Assembly: GCF_008831285.2 (NCBI RefSeq)
Contig: NW_022205046.1
Span: 1 to 31,619 of the forward strand
DNA length: 31,619 nucleotides
Direction: 5' to 3'
DNA from: Nymphaea colorata
Taxonomy: Eukaryota; Streptophyta; Magnoliopsida; Nymphaeales; Nymphaeaceae
Shown here: positions 10,851 through 23,682 of the stretch, one piece after another
How the letters are laid out: every line of letters starts with the position of its first letter
Position numbering within the stretch: the first letter of the stretch is position 1
Translations under genes and position numbers: made by a program
The notes under the pieces: generated by a model
What the model was told of the DNA's origin: nothing
Database searches by the model: none
Seen by the model: the letters and a program-made list of their open reading frames with translations, nothing else

Positions 10851-10851
10851 A
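10499..10851. other. Asymmetric spacer between the inverted satellite arms
   Basis: The palindrome GTGATTGCAATCAC occurs at 10485-10498 in its normal plus-strand place in a5, and again at 10852-10865, where the minus-oriented a5 begins. The arms are therefore in-phase inverted repeats, and this stretch is the unpaired part. It holds the rest of a5, then b5, c5 and the first ~70 bp of a6, all plus oriented. It is the most eroded satellite in the window: from the start of a5 at 10479 to the junction it is 49 bp shorter than the same stretch of the next clean unit. The losses are scattered, mostly of one or a few bases. Either low-support consensus or real decay could produce this; the first looks likelier because the same signature marks both window ends. 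Confidence 0.8.
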
Positions 10852-10870
10852 GTGATTGCAATCACAATTC
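10845..10870. other. Orientation switch (inversion junction) of the satellite
   Basis: Plus-oriented a6 (class Z, ending GATTAAATAT then AGTG) passes directly into minus-oriented a5 (class Y, GTGATTGCAATCACAA then TTCACGTG). The bases AGTG at 10851-10854 fit both sides, so the breakpoint has up to 4 bp of microhomology. It coincides with the left edge of the 14-bp perfect palindrome of a5. The arms converge, each reading towards the junction. Reading is clear on both sides, so the switch is certain in the sequence as given; whether it exists in the genome is not. Confidence 0.9.
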
Positions 10871-12154
10871 ACGTGATACAAATGGATCTATGCATTAGTT
10901 TGATCCCTTGCAGTTAATCTAATGAGTTGAACTTGTAGTTACATATCTAATTATTGATGATCAATAGATTAAATCATAAGTTCGTATCAATGCCGAGAGA
11001 TTTAATTCATTCATTTGATCACACATATTTAATTGAAAGTGGTTAACTTGTTGATGCATTCACATTGAATGGTTCGTATGAAAATGAATGAGATTCAACT
11101 CATTCAAATGATCTCTTGTAGTTAATCTAATATGTGTTTGTTATAAAGTCTGTAATGAATGGTTTAAAAGATTAAAATCACTAGTTTATATGGATACAAA
11201 AGGAACCAATGCATTTGTTCGATCCTTGTATCCAATCTAATGAGTTTAACTTCATGTTACATCTATGGCGAACGATTTGAGGATTGAAATCGCAAGTTCC
11301 TCAATACGAGTGGGATTTAAGTGTTCTTTGATCACGCATATTTAATTGATTTTTTTTTACTTGTTGTAACATCCTTATTGAATTATTTAGTCGATTGTAA
11401 TCACAAGTTTAAAAGAAAATTAATGAGATTCAAGTGATTGATTTGCTCATCGATATTTAATCTAATGTGTCTACTTGTTATTACATCTATAATGAATTAT
11501 TTAATTGATTCAAATCACAAGTTCATATGTATATAAGTGGATCTATGCATTAGTTCGATCCCTTGTAGTTAATCCAATCGGTTGAACTTGTGGCTACATC
11601 AATAGTGAATGATCTATGGAAAGAAATCTAAGTTTGTATCAATAATAGTGAGATTATGATTCATTTGATCATGCATATTAACTTGAATGTGGATAAGACG
11701 TTGTTAATCCATATTAAATGATTTAGTACATTGAAATCACAATTTTAAACGAAAATGAATGAGATTCAAGTCATTCAATTGTGCAATCACAATAAATATA
11801 AGGTGTTTCACTTGTTATTACATCTAAAATGAATGATTTAAATGATTGCGATCACAAGTTCATATAGATACAAATGAGATCTAAGTATTAGTTTGATCCA
11901 TTGCAGTTAATCCAGTGAGTTAAACTTGTAGTTACATATCTAATGAGTTGATTCATTTGATCACACATATTTAATTGAAAGTGGTTAACTTATTGTTACA
12001 TTCACATTGACTGATTTAGTGAACTGAAATCACAAGTTTGTATGAAAATGAAGGAGATTCAACTCATTCACTTGATCACTTATAGTTAATGTAATATGTT
12101 TCGCTTGTTACAATGTCTATAATGAATGATTAAAATGACTAAAATCACTAGTTT
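10851..12154 (-). repeat. HOR partial copy R0, first inverted piece (a5 5' end back to a1)
   Basis: Minus-oriented satellite starting at the a5 palindrome and running through c4, b4, a4 and so on to a1. It is about 20 bp shorter than the matching part of F2. Losses are concentrated before ~11660 (CACAATTCACG at ~10862, ATGCCGAGAG at ~10991, GATCCTTG at ~11221, GTGTTCTTTGATC at ~11322, GAGATTATGATTC at ~11650). An odd reading, AATATGTGTTTGTT (~11129), replaces AATATGTTTCGTTTGTT. The last ~500 bp match clean copies. Error density therefore falls with distance from the junction, mirroring F5. Confidence 0.9.
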
Positions 12155-14460
12155 ACATGGTTAGAAATGAGACCAATGCATTTGTTTAATCCCTTGTATC
12201 TAATGCAATGAGCTTAACTTCTTGTTACATACATAGGGAACAATTTAAGAGATGAAATCACAAGTTCCTATCAATGCGAGTTGGTTTAAGTGATGCTTTT
12301 GATGACGCATATTTAATTGAATGTGCCTAACTTGTTGTTACATCCATATTGAATCATTTAGTAGACTGAAATCACAAGCTTAAAAGAAAATGAATGAGAA
12401 TCAAGTGATTCGTTTGCTCACTTATATTTAATCTAATGTGTCTCACTTGTTGTTACATCGATAATGAATGATTTAAATGATTGAAATCACAATTTGTTTG
12501 ATCTCTTTTAAATAATCCAACGAGTTTAACTTCTTGTTACATCTATAGCGAAGGATTTAAGGAATGGAAATCACAAGTTACTATCATTACGAGTGGAATT
12601 TAAGTGATTCTTTTGATCGCACATATTTAATTCAATGTGCTTAACTTGTTATTACATCCATATTAAATGATATAGTGAATTGAAATCACAAGATTAAAAG
12701 AAAATGAATGAGACTCAACTGATTGATTTGCTCACTCATATTTAATCTAATGTGTCTCACTTGTTATTACATGTATAATGAATGATTTTAATGATTGAAA
12801 TCACAAGTTCATATGTATGTAAATGGGATCATTACCTTAGTTACACCCCTTGTAGTTAATCCAATTAGTTGAACTTGTTGTTACATCATCTATGATGAAT
12901 GATCTAAGGAAAAGAAATCACAAGTTTGTGTCAATAATAGTGGGATTTAATTCATTCATTTGATCACACATATTAAATTAAATGTGTATAACATTTTATT
13001 AATACATATTAAAATGATGTAGTGGATTGAAATCACAAGTTTAAATGAAATTGAATGAGATTCAGGTTATTCATTTGCTCAATCACACTAAATATAATGT
13101 GTTTCACTTGTTGTTGCATCTATAATGAATGATTTAAGTGATTGCAATCACAAGTTCACGTGGATACAAATGGGATCTATGCATTAGTTTGATCCCTTGC
13201 AGTTAATCTAATGAGTTGAACTTGTAGTTACATATCTAATTATTGATGATCGAATAGATTTAAATCATAAGTTCGTATCAATGCCCGAGAGATTTAATTC
13301 ATTCATTTGATCACACATATTTAATTGAAAGTGGTTAACTTGTTGATGCATTCACATTGAATGGTTCGTATGAAAATGAATGAGATTCAACTCATTCAAA
13401 TGATCTCTTGTAGTTAATCTAATATGTTTCGTTTGTTATAAAGTCTGTAATGAATGGTTTAAAAGATTAAAATCACTAGTTTATATGGATACAAAAGGAA
13501 CCAATGCATTTGTTCGATCCCTTGTATCCAATCTAATGAGTTTAACTTCATGTTACATCTATGGCGAACGATTTGAGGGATTGAAATCGCAAGTTCCCTC
13601 AATACGAGTGGGATTTAAGTGTTTCTTTTGATCACGCATATTTAATTGATTTTTTTTTACTTGTTGTAACATCCTTATTGAATTATTTAGTCGATTGTAA
13701 TCACAAGTTTAAAAGAAAATTAATGAGATTCAAGTGATTGATTTGCTCATCGATATTTAATCTAATGTGTCTTACTTGTTATTACATCTATAATGAATTA
13801 TTTAATTGATTCAAATCACAAGTTCATATGTATATAAGTGGGATCTATGCATTAGTTCGATCCCTTGTAGTTAATCCAATCGGTTGAACTTGTGGCTACA
13901 TCAATAGTGAATGATCTATGGGAAAGAAATCTAAGTTTGTATCAATAATAGTGAGATTTTATTGATTCATTTGATCATGCATATTAACTTGAATGTGGAT
14001 AAGACGTTGTTAATCCATATTAAATGATTTAGTACATTGAAATCACAATTTTAAACGAAAATGAATGAGATTCAAGTCATTCAATTGTGCAATCACAATA
14101 AATATAAGGTGTTTCACTTGTTATTACATCTAAAATGAATGATTTAAATGATTGCGATCACAAGTTCATATAGATACAAATGAGATCTAAGTATTAGTTT
14201 GATCCATTGCAGTTAATCCAGTGAGTTAAACTTGTAGTTACATATCTAATGAGTTGATTCATTTGATCACACATATTTAATTGAAAGTGGTTAACTTATT
14301 GTTACATTCACATTGACTGATTTAGTGAACTGAAATCACAAGTTTGTATGAAAATGAAGGAGATTCAACTCATTCACTTGATCACTTATAGTTAATGTAA
14401 TATGTTTCGCTTGTTACAATGTCTATAATGAATGATTAAAATGACTAAAATCACTAGTTT
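12155..14460 (-). repeat. HOR copy U1, complete (2306 bp)
   Basis: Clean inverted unit. The a7 site reads CAAGTGATTCG (~12402-12412) with the right-arm GAAAATGAATGAG form, which makes it one base longer than F2. The c2 site (~13925) reads GAAATCTAAG as in the left arm. Confidence 0.95.
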
Positions 14461-16765
14461 ACATGGTTAGAAATGAGACCAATGCATTTGTTTAATCCCT
14501 TGTATCTAATGCAATGAGCTTAACTTCTTGTTACATACATAGGGAACAATTTAAGAGATGAAATCACAAGTTCCTATCAATGCGAGTTGGTTTAAGTGAT
14601 GCTTTTGATGACGCATATTTAATTGAATGTGCCTAACTTGTTGTTACATCCATATTGAATCATTTAGTAGACTGAAATCACAAGCTTAAAAGAAAATGAA
14701 TGAGAATCAAGTGATTCGTTTGCTCACTTATATTTAATCTAATGTGTCTCACTTGTTGTTACATCGATAATGAATGATTTAAATGATTGAAATCACAATT
14801 TGTTTGATCTCTTTTAAATAATCCAACGAGTTTAACTTCTTGTTACATCTATAGCGAAGGATTTAAGGAATGGAAATCACAAGTTACTATCATTACGAGT
14901 GGAATTTAAGTGATTCTTTTGATCGCACATATTTAATTCAATGTGCTTAACTTGTTATTACATCCATATTAAATGATATAGTGAATTGAAATCACAAGAT
15001 TAAAAGAAAATGAATGAGACTCAACTGATTGATTTGCTCACTCATATTTAATCTAATGTGTCTCACTTGTTATTACATGTATAATGAATGATTTTAATGA
15101 TTGAAATCACAAGTTCATATGTATGTAAATGGGATCATTACCTTAGTTACACCCCTTGTAGTTAATCCAATTAGTTGAACTTGTTGTTACATCATCTATG
15201 ATGAATGATCTAAGGAAAAGAAATCACAAGTTTGTGTCAATAATAGTGGGATTTAATTCATTCATTTGATCACACATATTAAATTAAATGTGTATAACAT
15301 TTTATTAATACATATTAAAATGATGTAGTGGATTGAAATCACAAGTTTAAATGAAATTGAATGAGATTCAGGTTATTCATTTGCTCAATCACACTAAATA
15401 TAATGTGTTTCACTTGTTGTTGCATCTATAATGAATGATTTAAGTGATTGCAATCACAAGTTCACGTGGATACAAATGGGATCTATGCATTAGTTTGATC
15501 CCTTGCAGTTAATCTAATGAGTTGAACTTGTAGTTACATATCTAATTATTGATGATCGAATAGATTTAAATCATAAGTTCGTATCAATGCCCGAGAGATT
15601 TAATTCATTCATTTGATCACACATATTTAATTGAAAGTGGTTAACTTGTTGATGCATTCACATTGAATGGTTCGTATGAAAATGAATGAGATTCAACTCA
15701 TTCAAATGATCTCTTGTAGTTAATCTAATATGTTTCGTTTGTTATAAAGTCTGTAATGAATGGTTTAAAAGATTAAAATCACTAGTTTATATGGATACAA
15801 AAGGAACCAATGCATTTGTTCGATCCCTTGTATCCAATCTAATGAGTTTAACTTCATGTTACATCTATGGCGAACGATTTGAGGGATTGAAATCGCAAGT
15901 TCCCTCAATACGAGTGGGATTTAAGTGTTTCTTTTGATCACGCATATTTAATTGATTTTTTTTTACTTGTTGTAACATCCTTATTGAATTATTTAGTCGA
16001 TTGTAATCACAAGTTTAAAAGAAAATTAATGAGATTCAAGTGATTGATTTGCTCATCGATATTTAATCTAATGTGTCTTACTTGTTATTACATCTATAAT
16101 GAATTATTTAATTGATTCAAATCACAAGTTCATATGTATATAAGTGGGATCTATGCATTAGTTCGATCCCTTGTAGTTAATCCAATCGGTTGAACTTGTG
16201 GCTACATCAATAGTGAATGATCTATGGGAAAGAAATCTAAGTTTGTATCAATAATAGTGAGATTTATTGATTCATTTGATCATGCATATTAACTTGAATG
16301 TGGATAAGACGTTGTTAATCCATATTAAATGATTTAGTACATTGAAATCACAATTTTAAACGAAAATGAATGAGATTCAAGTCATTCAATTGTGCAATCA
16401 CAATAAATATAAGGTGTTTCACTTGTTATTACATCTAAAATGAATGATTTAAATGATTGCGATCACAAGTTCATATAGATACAAATGAGATCTAAGTATT
16501 AGTTTGATCCATTGCAGTTAATCCAGTGAGTTAAACTTGTAGTTACATATCTAATGAGTTGATTCATTTGATCACACATATTTAATTGAAAGTGGTTAAC
16601 TTATTGTTACATTCACATTGACTGATTTAGTGAACTGAAATCACAAGTTTGTATGAAAATGAAGGAGATTCAACTCATTCACTTGATCACTTATAGTTAA
16701 TGTAATATGTTTCGCTTGTTACAATGTCTATAATGAATGATTAAAATGACTAAAATCACTAGTTT
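14461..16765 (-). repeat. HOR copy U2, complete (2305 bp)
   Basis: The a7 site is CAAGTGATTCG (~14708-14718). A 1-bp loss in b2 (GAGATTTATTG, ~16259-16269) brings the length back to 2305. The same loss, in opposite orientation, marks F3, which lies at the mirror position with respect to the inversion. Confidence 0.95.
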
Positions 16766-19071
16766 ACATGGTTAGAAATGAGACCAATGCATTTGTTTAA
16801 TCCCTTGTATCTAATGCAATGAGCTTAACTTCTTGTTACATACATAGGGAACAATTTAAGAGATGAAATCACAAGTTCCTATCAATGCGAGTTGGTTTAA
16901 GTGATGCTTTTGATGACGCATATTTAATTGAATGTGCCTAACTTGTTGTTACATCCATATTGAATCATTTAGTAGACTGAAATCACAAGCTTAAAAGAAA
17001 ATGAATGAGAATCAAGTGTTCGTTTGCTCACTTATATTTAATCTAATGTGTCTCACTTGTTGTTACATCGATAATGAATGATTTAAATGATTGAAATCAC
17101 AATTTGTTTGATCTCTTTTAAATAATCCAACGAGTTTAACTTCTTGTTACATCTATAGCGAAGGATTTAAGGAATGGAAATCACAAGTTACTATCATTAC
17201 GAGTGGAATTTAAGTGATTCTTTTGATCGCACATATTTAATTCAATGTGCTTAACTTGTTATTACATCCATATTAAATGATATAGTGAATTGAAATCACA
17301 AGATTAAAAGAAAATGAATGAGACTCAACTGATTGATTTGCTCACTCATATTTAATCTAATGTGTCTCACTTGTTATTACATGTATAATGAATGATTTTA
17401 ATGATTGAAATCACAAGTTCATATGTATGTAAATGGGATCATTACCTTAGTTACACCCCTTGTAGTTAATCCAATTAGTTGAACTTGTTGTTACATCATC
17501 TATGATGAATGATCTAAGGAAAAGAAATCACAAGTTTGTGTCAATAATAGTGGGATTTAATTCATTCATTTGATCACACATATTAAATTAAATGTGTATA
17601 ACATTTTATTAATACATATTAAAATGATGTAGTGGATTGAAATCACAAGTTTAAATGAAATTGAATGAGATTCAGGTTATTCATTTGCTCAATCACACTA
17701 AATATAATGTGTTTCACTTGTTGTTGCATCTATAATGAATGATTTAAGTGATTGCAATCACAAGTTCACGTGGATACAAATGGGATCTATGCATTAGTTT
17801 GATCCCTTGCAGTTAATCTAATGAGTTGAACTTGTAGTTACATATCTAATTATTGATGATCGAATAGATTTAAATCATAAGTTCGTATCAATGCCCGAGA
17901 GATTTAATTCATTCATTTGATCACACATATTTAATTGAAAGTGGTTAACTTGTTGATGCATTCACATTGAATGGTTCGTATGAAAATGAATGAGATTCAA
18001 CTCATTCAAATGATCTCTTGTAGTTAATCTAATATGTTTCGTTTGTTATAAAGTCTGTAATGAATGGTTTAAAAGATTAAAATCACTAGTTTATATGGAT
18101 ACAAAAGGAACCAATGCATTTGTTCGATCCCTTGTATCCAATCTAATGAGTTTAACTTCATGTTACATCTATGGCGAACGATTTGAGGGATTGAAATCGC
18201 AAGTTCCCTCAATACGAGTGGGATTTAAGTGTTTCTTTTGATCACGCATATTTAATTGATTTTTTTTTACTTGTTGTAACATCCTTATTGAATTATTTAG
18301 TCGATTGTAATCACAAGTTTAAAAGAAAATTAATGAGATTCAAGTGATTGATTTGCTCATCGATATTTAATCTAATGTGTCTTACTTGTTATTACATCTA
18401 TAATGAATTATTTAATTGATTCAAATCACAAGTTCATATGTATATAAGTGGGATCTATGCATTAGTTCGATCCCTTGTAGTTAATCCAATCGGTTGAACT
18501 TGTGGCTACATCAATAGTGAATGATCTATGGGAAAGAAATACTAAGTTTGTATCAATAATAGTGAGATTTTATTGATTCATTTGATCATGCATATTAACT
18601 TGAATGTGGATAAGACGTTGTTAATCCATATTAAATGATTTAGTACATTGAAATCACAATTTTAAACGAAAATGAATGAGATTCAAGTCATTCAATTGTG
18701 CAATCACAATAAATATAAGGTGTTTCACTTGTTATTACATCTAAAATGAATGATTTAAATGATTGCGATCACAAGTTCATATAGATACAAATGAGATCTA
18801 AGTATTAGTTTGATCCATTGCAGTTAATCCAGTGAGTTAAACTTGTAGTTACATATCTAATGAGTTGATTCATTTGATCACACATATTTAATTGAAAGTG
18901 GTTAACTTATTGTTACATTCACATTGACTGATTTAGTGAACTGAAATCACAAGTTTGTATGAAAATGAAGGAGATTCAACTCATTCACTTGATCACTTAT
19001 AGTTAATGTAATATGTTTCGCTTGTTACAATGTCTATAATGAATGATTAAAATGACTAAAATCACTAGTTT
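16766..19071 (-). repeat. HOR copy U3, complete (2306 bp)
   Basis: The a7 site is the short form CAAGTGTTCG (~17013-17022). Subunit c2 has an extra A, GAAATACTAAG (~18537-18547), a variant otherwise seen only in U5, two units further on. Confidence 0.95.
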
Positions 19072-21376
19072 ACATGGTTAGAAATGAGACCAATGCATTT
19101 GTTTAATCCCTTGTATCTAATGCAATGAGCTTAACTTCTTGTTACATACATAGGGAACAATTTAAGAGATGAAATCACAAGTTCCTATCAATGCGAGTTG
19201 GTTTAAGTGATGCTTTTGATGACGCATATTTAATTGAATGTGCCTAACTTGTTGTTACATCCATATTGAATCATTTAGTAGACTGAAATCACAAGCTTAA
19301 AAGAAAATGAATGAGAATCAAGTGTTCGTTTGCTCACTTATATTTAATCTAATGTGTCTCACTTGTTGTTACATCGATAATGAATGATTTAAATGATTGA
19401 AATCACAATTTGTTTGATCTCTTTTAAATAATCCAACGAGTTTAACTTCTTGTTACATCTATAGCGAAGGATTTAAGGAATGGAAATCACAAGTTACTAT
19501 CATTACGAGTGGAATTTAAGTGATTCTTTTGATCGCACATATTTAATTCAATGTGCTTAACTTGTTATTACATCCATATTAAATGATATAGTGAATTGAA
19601 ATCACAAGATTAAAAGAAAATGAATGAGACTCAACTGATTGATTTGCTCACTCATATTTAATCTAATGTGTCTCACTTGTTATTACATGTATAATGAATG
19701 ATTTTAATGATTGAAATCACAAGTTCATATGTATGTAAATGGGATCATTACCTTAGTTACACCCCTTGTAGTTAATCCAATTAGTTGAACTTGTTGTTAC
19801 ATCATCTATGATGAATGATCTAAGGAAAAGAAATCACAAGTTTGTGTCAATAATAGTGGGATTTAATTCATTCATTTGATCACACATATTAAATTAAATG
19901 TGTATAACATTTTATTAATACATATTAAAATGATGTAGTGGATTGAAATCACAAGTTTAAATGAAATTGAATGAGATTCAGGTTATTCATTTGCTCAATC
20001 ACACTAAATATAATGTGTTTCACTTGTTGTTGCATCTATAATGAATGATTTAAGTGATTGCAATCACAAGTTCACGTGGATACAAATGGGATCTATGCAT
20101 TAGTTTGATCCCTTGCAGTTAATCTAATGAGTTGAACTTGTAGTTACATATCTAATTATTGATGATCGAATAGATTTAAATCATAAGTTCGTATCAATGC
20201 CCGAGAGATTTAATTCATTCATTTGATCACACATATTTAATTGAAAGTGGTTAACTTGTTGATGCATTCACATTGAATGGTTCGTATGAAAATGAATGAG
20301 ATTCAACTCATTCAAATGATCTCTTGTAGTTAATCTAATATGTTTCGTTTGTTATAAAGTCTGTAATGAATGGTTTAAAAGATTAAAATCACTAGTTTAT
20401 ATGGATACAAAAGGAACCAATGCATTTGTTCGATCCCTTGTATCCAATCTAATGAGTTTAACTTCATGTTACATCTATGGCGAACGATTTGAGGGATTGA
20501 AATCGCAAGTTCCCTCAATACGAGTGGGATTTAAGTGTTTCTTTTGATCACGCATATTTAATTGATTTTTTTTTACTTGTTGTAACATCCTTATTGAATT
20601 ATTTAGTCGATTGTAATCACAAGTTTAAAAGAAAATTAATGAGATTCAAGTGATTGATTTGCTCATCGATATTTAATCTAATGTGTCTTACTTGTTATTA
20701 CATCTATAATGAATTATTTAATTGATTCAAATCACAAGTTCATATGTATATAAGTGGGATCTATGCATTAGTTCGATCCCTTGTAGTTAATCCAATCGGT
20801 TGAACTTGTGGCTACATCAATAGTGAATGATCTATGGGAAAGAAATCTAAGTTTGTATCAATAATAGTGAGATTTTATTGATTCATTTGATCATGCATAT
20901 TAACTTGAATGTGGATAAGACGTTGTTAATCCATATTAAATGATTTAGTACATTGAAATCACAATTTTAAACGAAAATGAATGAGATTCAAGTCATTCAA
21001 TTGTGCAATCACAATAAATATAAGGTGTTTCACTTGTTATTACATCTAAAATGAATGATTTAAATGATTGCGATCACAAGTTCATATAGATACAAATGAG
21101 ATCTAAGTATTAGTTTGATCCATTGCAGTTAATCCAGTGAGTTAAACTTGTAGTTACATATCTAATGAGTTGATTCATTTGATCACACATATTTAATTGA
21201 AAGTGGTTAACTTATTGTTACATTCACATTGACTGATTTAGTGAACTGAAATCACAAGTTTGTATGAAAATGAAGGAGATTCAACTCATTCACTTGATCA
21301 CTTATAGTTAATGTAATATGTTTCGCTTGTTACAATGTCTATAATGAATGATTAAAATGACTAAAATCACTAGTTT
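19072..21376 (-). repeat. HOR copy U4, complete (2305 bp)
   Basis: The a7 site is CAAGTGTTCG (~19319-19328) and the c2 site is the common GAAATCTAAG (~20841). No private change was noticed, so this is the plainest right-arm unit and a good reference for that arm. Confidence 0.95.
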
Positions 21377-23682
21377 ACATGGTTAGAAATGAGACCAATG
21401 CATTTGTTTAATCCCTTGTATCTAATGCAATGAGCTTAACTTCTTGTTACATACATAGGGAACAATTTAAGAGATGAAATCACAAGTTCCTATCAATGCG
21501 AGTTGGTTTAAGTGATGCTTTTGATGACGCATATTTAATTGAATGTGCCTAACTTGTTGTTACATCCATATTGAATCATTTAGTAGACTGAAATCACAAG
21601 CTTAAAAGAAAATGAATGAGAATCAAGTGTTCGTTTGCTCACTTATATTTAATCTAATGTGTCTCACTTGTTGTTACATCGATAATGAATGATTTAAATG
21701 ATTGAAATCACAATTTGTTTGATCTCTTTTAAATAATCCAACGAGTTTAACTTCTTGTTACATCTATAGCGAAGGATTTAAGGAATGGAAATCACAAGTT
21801 ACTATCATTACGAGTGGAATTTAAGTGATTCTTTTGATCGCACATATTTAATTCAATGTGCTTAACTTGTTATTACATCCATATTAAATGATATAGTGAA
21901 TTGAAATCACAAGATTAAAAGAAAATGAATGAGACTCAACTGATTGATTTGCTCACTCATATTTAATCTAATGTGTCTCACTTGTTATTACATGTATAAT
22001 GAATGATTTTAATGATTGAAATCACAAGTTCATATGTATGTAAATGGGATCATTACCTTAGTTACACCCCTTGTAGTTAATCCAATTAGTTGAACTTGTT
22101 GTTACATCATCTATGATGAATGATCTAAGGAAAAGAAATCACAAGTTTGTGTCAATAATAGTGGGATTTAATTCATTCATTTGATCACACATATTAAATT
22201 AAATGTGTATAACATTTTATTAATACATATTAAAATGATGTAGTGGATTGAAATCACAAGTTTAAATGAAATTGAATGAGATTCAGGTTATTCATTTGCT
22301 CAATCACACTAAATATAATGTGTTTCACTTGTTGTTGCATCTATAATGAATGATTTAAGTGATTGCAATCACAAGTTCACGTGGATACAAATGGGATCTA
22401 TGCATTAGTTTGATCCCTTGCAGTTAATCTAATGAGTTGAACTTGTAGTTACATATCTAATTATTGATGATCGAATAGATTTAAATCATAAGTTCGTATC
22501 AATGCCCGAGAGATTTAATTCATTCATTTGATCACACATATTTAATTGAAAGTGGTTAACTTGTTGATGCATTCACATTGAATGGTTCGTATGAAAATGA
22601 ATGAGATTCAACTCATTCAAATGATCTCTTGTAGTTAATCTAATATGTTTCGTTTGTTATAAAGTCTGTAATGAATGGTTTAAAAGATTAAAATCACTAG
22701 TTTATATGGATACAAAAGGAACCAATGCATTTGTTCGATCCCTTGTATCCAATCTAATGAGTTTAACTTCATGTTACATCTATGGCGAACGATTTGAGGG
22801 ATTGAAATCGCAAGTTCCCTCAATACGAGTGGGATTTAAGTGTTTCTTTTGATCACGCATATTTAATTGATTTTTTTTTACTTGTTGTAACATCCTTATT
22901 GAATTATTTAGTCGATTGTAATCACAAGTTTAAAAGAAAATTAATGAGATTCAAGTGATTGATTTGCTCATCGATATTTAATCTAATGTGTCTTACTTGT
23001 TATTACATCTATAATGAATTATTTAATTGATTCAAATCACAAGTTCATATGTATATAAGTGGGATCTATGCATTAGTTCGATCCCTTGTAGTTAATCCAA
23101 TCGGTTGAACTTGTGGCTACATCAATAGTGAATGATCTATGGGAAAGAAATACTAAGTTTGTATCAATAATAGTGAGATTTTATTGATTCATTTGATCAT
23201 GCATATTAACTTGAATGTGGATAAGACGTTGTTAATCCATATTAAATGATTTAGTACATTGAAATCACAATTTTAAACGAAAATGAATGAGATTCAAGTC
23301 ATTCAATTGTGCAATCACAATAAATATAAGGTGTTTCACTTGTTATTACATCTAAAATGAATGATTTAAATGATTGCGATCACAAGTTCATATAGATACA
23401 AATGAGATCTAAGTATTAGTTTGATCCATTGCAGTTAATCCAGTGAGTTAAACTTGTAGTTACATATCTAATGAGTTGATTCATTTGATCACACATATTT
23501 AATTGAAAGTGGTTAACTTATTGTTACATTCACATTGACTGATTTAGTGAACTGAAATCACAAGTTTGTATGAAAATGAAGGAGATTCAACTCATTCACT
23601 TGATCACTTATAGTTAATGTAATATGTTTCGCTTGTTACAATGTCTATAATGAATGATTAAAATGACTAAAATCACTAGTTT
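21377..23682 (-). repeat. HOR copy U5, complete (2306 bp)
   Basis: The a7 site is CAAGTGTTCG (~21624-21633). It shares the extra A in c2 (GAAATACTAAG, ~23147-23157) with U3 but not with its neighbours U4 and U6. Confidence 0.95.

Noticed and set aside
10499-10851. A distinct, older or different satellite family between the arms
   Set aside because: It aligns base for base, with small losses only, to the a5-b5-c5-a6 part of the same HOR.
1-21358. Transposon or foldback element with ~10.5-kb terminal inverted repeats
   Set aside because: The inverted repeats are simply the periodic array in both orientations. There is no internal gene, no target-site duplication and no unique inner sequence.
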